Origin: Yponomeuta sedellus
Lineage: Eukaryota; Arthropoda; Insecta; Lepidoptera; Yponomeutidae
Length of the DNA: 64,000 nucleotides
Assembly (NCBI GenBank): GCA_934045075.1
Contig: OW203726.1
Location: forward strand, 6,656,860 to 6,720,859
Direction: 5' to 3'
In this document: positions 57,225 through 64,000 of the stretch, piece after piece
Numbering within the stretch: the stretch's first letter is position 1
Layout of the letters: every line of letters starts with the position of its first letter
Notes under the pieces: generated by a model
What the model saw: the letters and a program-made list of their open reading frames with translations, nothing else
The model's database searches: none
What the model was told of the DNA's origin: nothing
Program-made: the position numbers and the translations under genes

Positions 57225-57570
57225 ATAGAAATCTATAAATAAAATTCGAAGTCCTGACTGACTGACTCACTCATCAACGCCCAGCCCAAGCCGTTGGACC
57301 TAGAAAGCTGAAATTTTGCACTGAGGGTCTATATATAATGTAGGCAAGGAATAAGACCGGTTTTTTTTTAATTCAACCCATAAGGGGGCGAAAAGGGTTG
57401 CCAAAATTTGTATGGGGGTATAATTAATGTTGTCTAATTTTCTTGAAACTTAAAATAAATACTCCTCAACGCAATTGATTGAACTCGTGTTTCGCCGTTT
57501 TTCTAAATTTAACCCTTAAGGGAGTGAACGAGGTTGCAAAATAAGTCCACGCGGACTAGTCGCGGGCAAA
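57225..57570 (+). mobile_element. Possible Helitron or LINE remnant
   Basis: gactgactgactcactcatc, cgttggacctagaaagctga, and the end ccacgcggactagtcgcggg look like a known lepidopteran non-autonomous element, but the CTAG/T terminus is not clear. Confidence 0.35.
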
Positions 57571-57574
57571 AGCA

Positions 57575-58535
57575 AAGTCAAAAAAAAAGTCTTATCTATA
57601 AATCTGAAGCGGTCCTTTCATTTTAAACCAGAGTTTTGCGCACAACACAGTGCTAGCTATACATTGCTGGCTATGTCTGCGTTCCCAAGTGCAGTACTAA
57701 CGAGCCAATACAGGGACGCGGCAGACAACGGCTCTAGATTGTGCGCCTTGAATATTATTGGAAAAGCGAAGGATATTAGGTTTTATTGCGGGAACCCGGG
57801 AAAGTGAGCGTTCTCAGATGTTGTGGGCGTAGACGGGATATGTTTTTTCTTTAGGAATGAAGACTTAGAGTCTTATTAATAAAAAGCCAGTTCACTAAAA
57901 GCACTGGTAAAGTAGCCTTATGAGATGTTTATAATAGGTCTAAACAAAAACAAAATCCCCATTATAACTGTGCTACAAACCTGCTATAACTTAAAGTTGA
58001 TATGGCCCTACTTTAACTCTACTACAAACTTATTATAAGCGATATTTAAATCTGTGATTGCAAAACCACAGATTACAAAAGTACACCAAACTGTTGTTTG
58101 TTTGAAGTGGTTTGGCTGCCAGTGAAGTGATTTTTTGTGAAATTGTGATAATAACCTCCATAATTCCATATTGTCTTCTTCAGAAACTTTCAAACGAAAA
58201 GTTGAAAACAAACTTCTTTTTTCTTGGTAGGTACATAGATCTGCGTGTTTTGACACTTCCACAGACTTAAAAGAATGAACGAAGAATCTTAGAACGCGAC
58301 GTTGCCAAATTGACAGATCGTAAAAGAGCACTTTAGTTACAGTAGGATTGTTGAACTTTTATTAATAAGGAAAAGTTAGAGCGTACAATATGTCTAATAG
58401 AGGATTTTAGCTAAGGTGCGCTACGAGCACACTATAGGTCCTTTTTATTAATAAGGCCCTTACGGATAGGATATTCTTTATTGTAAACAGAAATTACAGT
58501 GGTTGGATGAGGAATAGTTTTTATTATTAAATTAG
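57575..58535. other. Unique sequence
   Basis: A 107-codon minus-strand frame at 58008-58331 has no domain; the motif GCGACGTTGCCA recurs at 58298. Confidence 0.4.
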
Positions 58536-58539
58536 AAGC

Positions 58540-58700
58540 GCTCGTGGGGTAGTCGAACCGAGTGATTGGAATCAATCACTTGAGTTAAGCAACAACAGGC
58601 GCGGTCAGGTGCAGGATGGTGGCCGTATGGCCTAACCCTCCTACAATGCAGGAAGAGACTCGTGCCCCAGCAGTGGGGACATTCATAGGTGATATCGATA
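58540..58700 (+). repeat. Repeat family E with large internal deletion
   Basis: The 5S-like head (gttaagcaac, ggcgcggtcaggtgcagg) joins directly to the 3' part (gtatggcctaaccctcctac) and ends gcagtggggacattc. About 190 bp of body are missing. Confidence 0.85.
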
Positions 58701-58794
58701 AAATATTGAAATACTACGCAGGTTTGAATTTCATTCATTGCCTGCTTTTCGATACTTCTTTAATTACTACATTTTCTTAACACCCCAGATGGAC

Positions 58795-59030
58795 AGGTTT
58801 CCTCACGACGTTTTTCTTCATGATTAGCGAGTAGTATTGCTACTTCAGAAATGTACATAACTTAAAAAAAATAAAGTCTTTTTTACATGCCCGCACTGGG
58901 ATCGAACCTGAGTCTCAGCGCTTGAAATTGCCAAACCGTGGGCGTGTGTGGTAATTAAGCCCATAGTCTCTCTCACTGAGAGAAGGCCTGAGCCCTGCAG
59001 TGGGACGTTTATAGGCTACATACATTTTTG
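58795..59030. repeat. SINE family C composite with an internal orientation switch
   Basis: 58795-58912 is the head half in minus orientation; from ctcagcgcttgaaattgcc at 58913 the tail half continues in plus orientation to ttataggctacat. Confidence 0.8.
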
Positions 59031-59076
59031 AATATTTGATTCCAAAATGAATAATGTTGGTAAGAACCATTCTTTA

Positions 59077-59475
59077 CTAAAAACTTTTTATAGGACAACA
59101 AAAATGTTTGTGTTTAAAATGTCTGAAATTTAAATGTCGATCAAACACTCCGAAAATCAAAAGTGCTAATTTTATAAAATCACTAAAAATGACAGATTGT
59201 GCGAGCGAGACAACATGCTCCATGTAATAGCAGGGGAACCTATCCGCTTTTAACGAATCGACCTCACAGAACTCATTGTGAGCATTCCAAATTTTCAAGT
59301 TTCGAATTCCAAATTTACCTGATGCCGGTTGGATGAGCGAGGTTCCGTCAAATTTCGAATTTAAATTTGAAGTTTCATTCGGTTCATTAGTCGCGTTGGG
59401 CTCGCTGAGGCGCGCGTTCACCCTTAGGGTCACATCATGATAGAAGGCAAGCGCTGTAATAAGGCCGACCTGCAC
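59077..59475 (-). other. Longest open frame in the window (132 codons), not recognised
   Basis: The frame has no domain, no signal peptide pattern and no splice or promoter support. At this size a chance frame is expected in 64 kb, so it is not called as a gene. Confidence 0.3.
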
Positions 59476-59477
59476 TT

Positions 59478-59640
59478 TCTTAAATCACATCACACTGTAA
59501 TCACATCACACTAGATTATAGTGTGATGTGATTTATATTATAAAGGCGAAAGTGTGAGCGAAAGTATGTTTGTTTGGAGCGATTTTAATAAAATTTGGTA
59601 TGGACTTAGCTGACACCTTCGATTAACACATAGGCTATGT
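59478..59640 (+). mobile_element. Helitron 5' part with palindrome
   Basis: AATCACATCACACTA at 59499-59513 is inverted exactly at 59519-59533, then ttatattataaaggcgaaag and tgg(a)gcgattttaataaa follow as in the element at 3146-3281. Confidence 0.7.
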
Positions 59641-60650
59641 TTTACTGATGAACACAAATTAATAGACTTATTCAGCACAAAACACACCCACAGGTTCCGT
59701 CATAGTAGTTTTTTTATAATAATTATGTACAAAATGCAATATAGTGCAACTCATTACCTTACATGGTAACCTCCCCCAGGCCGGCTGGCTGGAGCGGCAG
59801 TGCCGGATAACATATATAACAAAAAATTCAAAATTTTTATTATAATTAGGAGTGGTTACCACACTATTATTTAATTAAAATTCTTCAAACAAAATAAATT
59901 CATACTACAAATAACGCTTCAGAAGTGCGGCGAGTAGGTTTAAGTATAGTAAAGTACAGTGCGACATATCTTTCAGACAAAACCCAAAAGCTCACAAACT
60001 GAGGCTAAGCTGTACATCTTGAAATGGAACGTCTGGCACAAAGCAAAGACCTCGTGTGTTACAAGCTGTATGGGGAGCTTGCGTCAAATTTAGATTGGAG
60101 TGACATTGCTTTTACACGTATACCATAGAACCATACCATAGCAGCATAGACATAAGAAAAGTCAGAATCAATAAAACTTAAAAATATAGAAATATAATAA
60201 TATTTTTTTCGGGGTTGTACTAGTTTTACTTTAATATTAAGAAACTTACAGATTTTGTTTCCTGGAGTCCGATTTACAAGGTGCGTTATTGTGCCACGTG
60301 ACTAGGATCACTTCTCGACAGGTCATATCATATCATATTAGTCGTAGAGAAAAGACTTTATCACTTTTGTTTTTTAGCCTTTAGCATTAACTTTCCAATG
60401 AGGTCAAAATTTAATGGATTTAATGGCCTTTGGATAAATTTCTTTGTTGTTCATATTGAAGTGAAGTTCTTCATGTCCTTTCCGATTTCTCGTGCGCCAC
60501 ACGCCGGCTCTGTGAAACCAGTAGTAGGTATCGTGTTTATATACCGTGACAATATGCTAAGACAGCGGATTTTCGTGGCCACAATACACAGCGTTCCCAC
60601 CCTCGTGAAATTATTAGTAAACTTGTTTGACTAAAAATTGTATTAGTAAA
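59641..60650. other. Unique sequence
   Basis: No repeat or exon recognised. A 78-codon frame at 60398-60634 shows no domain. Confidence 0.4.
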
Positions 60651-60654
60651 ATTA

Positions 60655-60855
60655 AGCTAATCTGTCAAGAGGCCTCAAGGCGGATTGAAAACTTCTGACA
60701 GTAAGACCAGCCACTAGTCTTGCAAGCCTCAACCAATCCGGACTTGGCCCCCCTGGTGGAGTGTGGCCTATACCTTCCTCAGGGAAGAGACCCGTATCCC
60801 TCAGTGGGGCATTATGTCCCCATTGATGATAATTATGATGATGATGATGAAGCTA
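60655..60855 (+). repeat. Repeat family E, subfamily 2, 3' part
   Basis: gtcaagaggcctcaaggcgg, ccaatccggacttggccccc, ccctcagtggggc and a tail of ATG/GATGAT units (60828-60851). Confidence 0.85.
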
Positions 60856-61260
60856 ATCTGTTGACACGTTTTGTATAGGTGGTATTATAGTATAGCTTAT
60901 AAATAAACCATTTCCCACACTTACGCTTGCGCAATAAATAATCTTCAATTCAATTCAATATTATTTTGGTGCAAGTACTCCATCGCTCGGGTGAGCGCAT
61001 CGATTATCGAACACCGAAAGAAATATGTTCAAAGCTCACCAGCGACCGGTCCCCAATTTTCCAGGCTGTCTCCCAGCCCAGCCACTTCTAGCTCCCACGG
61101 GACGAGTCAACAAGTGTCTGCCACAAATTGACTCTTAAGGCTCGGTAGTCGTGCTGCTCAGTATACTCTCGGAAATATCAAAATGTTCACGGTTCGCTCA
61201 AATTTATACCTAAACTAGGCCATTATTGTACAACTTTATTCTATACTGTTTTCATAGTTG
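60856..61260. other. Unique sequence
   Basis: GC-richer around 61040-61130. Nothing recognised. Confidence 0.4.
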
Positions 61261-61264
61261 TGCA

Positions 61265-61795
61265 TGAAACGGATCTAGTTGCGATTAGGTATTTATTAGG
61301 TAAACCGTTTTTTAAATTACCTACCTAATTCCCGACGTTTCGGCAGCCGTGCAGTTGCCAAAGCGGTGGTAGCTCAGTGGGTAGAACCATAGACTGGCAA
61401 GCGAGAGCCCCAGGTTCGATCCCGAGTGCGGGCATGTACCAATGACTTTGTTTAATTTCAAAGTTACGTACATTTGCGATTTGCAGTCGCAATACCACAC
61501 GCTAACTGTGAAGGAAAACATCCTGAGGAAACCCGCGGCTTGGTTGGCTCCGCACGTATTGACTAGTCTTTCCTGTGGGCTAGGCCGACTAAGCTGTCAG
61601 GATGGTATAGGTGCTGGGCAAGCCTACACCATCTATAAAACCATGACCCAGGCACTACAGCGTCGGAGTGGTCCCTTCACCCATCTAGTGTGAGTGAAGA
61701 AACCACTGGACGCTGTATAAATCATCTCATTAAGTAGATGCAAAAAGGCAGTTGCCGTGGTCACGGGTAGGCTAAGTGGCGAGTACAGTCAATTA
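61265..61795. repeat. Family M element split by a SINE D insertion
   Basis: M text (gattaggtatttattagg, cccgacgtttcggcagc) stops at 61359 and resumes at 61748 (gcagttgccgtggtcacggg). The gap is filled exactly by SINE D, and GCAGTTGCC is duplicated on both sides. So M is older than D here. Confidence 0.85.
61360..61747 (+). repeat. SINE family D, full-length, with 9-bp TSD
   Basis: tRNA-like head (gcggtggtagctcagtgggt, ggttcgatcccgagtgcg), body (gtgaaggaaaacatcc, ggctccgcacgtattgac, gtgggctaggccgactaagc), end gcatcatctc-like text then gatgcaaaaa. TSD GCAGTTGCC at 61351-61359 and 61748-61756. Reference copy for the family. Confidence 0.95.
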
Positions 61796-61849
61796 TCCTG
61801 GTGTGGGTAGGTGTTCTACCCTCAAGTTACTAATAAGAATAAAGTAAAT

Positions 61850-62065
61850 CGATTAAAATATGCTGTATGGGCCCAGAGAGGCAAACATCGTCACTGGGTT
61901 CCGCGATACGGATATCGCAAACATGGCCGACTCAAGCGGAGATGGTACGACGACCTCACGACCTTTTTGCCGGTGTGGCAGGAGGTGGCCATAAACAGGG
62001 AGGAGTGGAAAGCGAAAAGGAATCCTTTGCCCAGCAGTGGGACACAATCGAGGCTACATATATAC
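61850..62065 (+). mobile_element. LINE 3' end with frame-shifted ORF end
   Basis: One frame encodes RRWYDDLTTFLPVWQEVAIN and REEWKAK; a neighbouring frame then gives SFAQQWDTIEAT and a TACATA tail. The shift between the frames marks it as dead. Related to 37370-37472 and 17318-17480. Confidence 0.75.
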
Positions 62066-62129
62066 ATACATATCAAATAAATGCTCGTAGCCCCGGCAGC
62101 CTGAGTAATCTTAAAAGATCACGAAGGTT

Positions 62130-62430
62130 AAGAACCATAGGGCATGTTGAGCGTATGGATGGGTGACCGTCTATGACTAACGCTAGTGTCATTTTTCCAA
62201 GCGGTTGCGTACTTCGCAAGGCACGGTTAGCAATTGGCGCTGGCTGCCGTCGATAGATGGCATGTCGTTTAGTCAAGTCAGAGGCCTTAGGGCGGCTTGA
62301 AAACTTCTGACAGTCAGACCAGCCACAAGCCTCCACTAATCCAGACTTGGCACCCGTATGTACAGCCTATACCTTCCTTAAGGAACAGACCCGTGGCCGT
62401 GGGGACATATCGGGTTAATGATGACCTACA
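62130..62430 (+). repeat. Repeat family E, subfamily 2, with 5S-like part
   Basis: aggttaagaacc, gcgtatggatgggtgaccg at 62126-62170, then cgatagatggcatgtcgt, cttctgacagtcagacc and ggggacatatcggg. Confidence 0.8.
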
Positions 62431-63138
62431 AAGCTTAAAACAATTTAGGCAAGCAGAGCATCACTAGAGAATCTCGTTCGGGTCCCCGCAAATTGACACA
62501 TGGCGGCGGTGCGCCGATACTAATAGATAAAGACAATGACAGGCTGGAGATTACACCGCCGGGGACGCGCAACAGTTGTGGGTTTAGGGGTAGATGGATT
62601 GACCTGGGGTGTGTAGAGTTGCCCTTTTTGTCTTAGGCGTGTCGAGTCACGTCGGGCGTCTTTCCGGGTAGTTCTGTGTGTACATTAGGTACATTTTATT
62701 TTTTATCTATTAACTAGTTGAGTCCATCAATACACAGAAGCATCAACTGGTAAATGAGACATCGCATGTATCCCATTATACGGACTTACTCTAGTATGGG
62801 ATGTGATAAGATAATTCATAGAGGCAAAAAGTTTAGAATAATATTTACAAAATAGTGTTTCTTACAAGATCCGTAGATGCCTAAACTAGGTCGAACCTGT
62901 ATTCATCTAATGTTTCTTTAAAGTTTTACTTAATGTACGTGTGCAAGTGGACACTATTTCAAAATAGTAAATCGAATACTTAATAAATCAACCATAAAAC
63001 ATTACAAAAAAGTCTCGCACAACATTCGAATTCAATTCTAGTGAGTACTTATAGCAATAATAGGAATTAAACATAAACTTAAAGATAACAGTACTTATTG
63101 GGCGTCTTTGAACTAAAACTTTCGTAAGCACAACACAT
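62431..63138. other. Unique sequence
   Basis: Slightly GC-rich near 62480-62680; no repeat, RNA gene or exon recognised. Confidence 0.4.
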
Positions 63139-63235
63139 TGTAGACTTTTAGTCCGGATCTACTTACGGGTGTTGTTATATCGGAAGAGTCCGATATAACA
63201 ACACCCGTAAGCAGATCCGGACTAAATGTCTACAA
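63139..63235. repeat. Family L copy turned into a 46-bp palindrome
   Basis: 63139-63184 and 63190-63235 are inverted with two mismatches and a loop of about 5 nt (aagag). The left arm equals the L copy at 31252-31297, where no such inversion occurs. Confidence 0.9.
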
Positions 63236-64000
63236 TTATTGGCCGGTTCGGATACAGTAGTCATTCCAATATTATCTTGCCAAAATTGACAATGGATACC
63301 GATATTGAGAATTGACATTACGATTTGCACATGGGCTAAATCCGCAGAGGGAATTGTTAGAAAATTGAACATGTTCTGTTCGGGTAAGTGATCGTAATAC
63401 ACAAACATGTACGAGTAAAAGGTTCACTCGGGTACTGTAACTTTTGAAGGAACTGTCCCTAAAACCGTAGAGTAAGGGAAAATCCCACCACGAAAAAAAT
63501 TTTTCTTATTCATTTAACTTTATTAGGAAAACTAACAGCTTACCACTATCACATTAAATTTACGCAAATAGAAACAGAAAACCAACACGAAGTTTTCACA
63601 TATAGCCATAATTTAGGCCGATAATATATGTTGAAATTTGGATATGAGGGATTCAAGTTCCGCATTTATTGAAAAGCTATCAACAAAGATAAACATAATA
63701 AGGAAACTTGGGTTTCTAATGTATTTTACGTACCTTAATACTTCGTCTGTCCGCGGAATGGTGACCCTCGCTTTAAGAGAGGTTAACCAAATCGTGTGAC
63801 AAAATCGAATTTTTCGAGACAGAGAGAGAGAAAGAAAATTATTGATACTTTTTACAAAAACGGATTATTTTCAGAAAAGAACATATATCATAATATTTAT
63901 TCTCTTTTGTGGTAGTTTTCTTCACTAATAAAAATAATCAATGAGGCTTCTCATTGCCTTAGCGCCCCAACTAAAACCTTTTCACTTATACTACTGTGTG
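63236..64000. other. Unique AT-rich sequence to the window end
   Basis: A 77-codon minus-strand frame (63175-63408) begins inside the L palindrome and has no domain. A short GA-rich run lies near 63820. Nothing else recognised. Confidence 0.45.

Noticed and set aside
59077..59475. 132-codon open frame on the minus strand, the longest in the window
   Set aside because: No domain, no splice or promoter support; one frame of this size is expected by chance in 64 kb.

Overview
The window looks like intronic or intergenic DNA of a moth or butterfly (Lepidoptera). It is AT-rich, has no long open reading frame (longest 132 codons, no recognisable family), and is packed with repeats of lepidopteran type: several tRNA-headed SINE families, Lep1/MINE-like non-autonomous Helitrons ending in CTAG, and 3' ends of RTE-class (HmRTE-like) LINEs. 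No bacterial gene organisation, rRNA operon, CRISPR array or convincing functional tRNA gene is present; every tRNA-like sequence I examined sits at the head of a repeat. Repeat family letters (A to P) are labels made for this annotation.

Gene-like content is limited to short spliced pieces. At 259-401 (+) an apparent terminal exon encodes one C2HC zinc finger and a stop, as in the alternative C-terminal exons of BTB zinc-finger genes such as lola. At 40779-40865 (+) an 87-nt GC-rich exon with good splice sites encodes a charged, RG-rich linker. At 35857-35970 (+) a possible start exon has a reading phase compatible with the 40779 exon. At 16376-16478 (-) a 103-nt exon lies between strong splice sites and encodes a hydrophobic segment vaguely like fungal RTA1-type membrane proteins. 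At 53297-53645 (+) an open frame runs exactly into a consensus splice donor and has a perfect RFX X-box and a YY1/Pho-like site next to an ATG. I cannot show that these belong to the same gene.

Layout. 1-6 kb: SINE A, the zinc-finger exon, a Helitron, SINE B, E and J copies. 6-12 kb: unique GC-rich blocks alternating with SINE C and a Helitron array. 12-15 kb: family E, then a diverged tandem array split by an RTE fragment. 16-26 kb: the minus-strand exon and a dense mosaic of SINEs D, J, F, B, E and LINE tails. 26-31 kb: mostly unique AT-rich DNA. 31-38 kb: SINE B, C, E and a possible exon. 38-44 kb: quiet, with a 173-bp tandem duplication and the RG-rich exon. 44-49 kb: the SINE B fold-back copies. 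50-64 kb: E, M, L, C, D, Helitron arrays, and a unique GC-rich block at 53.3-55 kb.

The most striking signals are three. (1) SINE B, which has clear 11-12 bp target-site duplications, has a copy built as two tRNA-like heads facing each other on about 115-bp inverted arms. (2) At least a dozen short fold-back palindromes occur in unrelated repeats; comparison with sister copies shows them to be templated inverted insertions. (3) Family E carries a head resembling the 3' half of 5S rRNA, including the whole type-1 Pol III promoter region.
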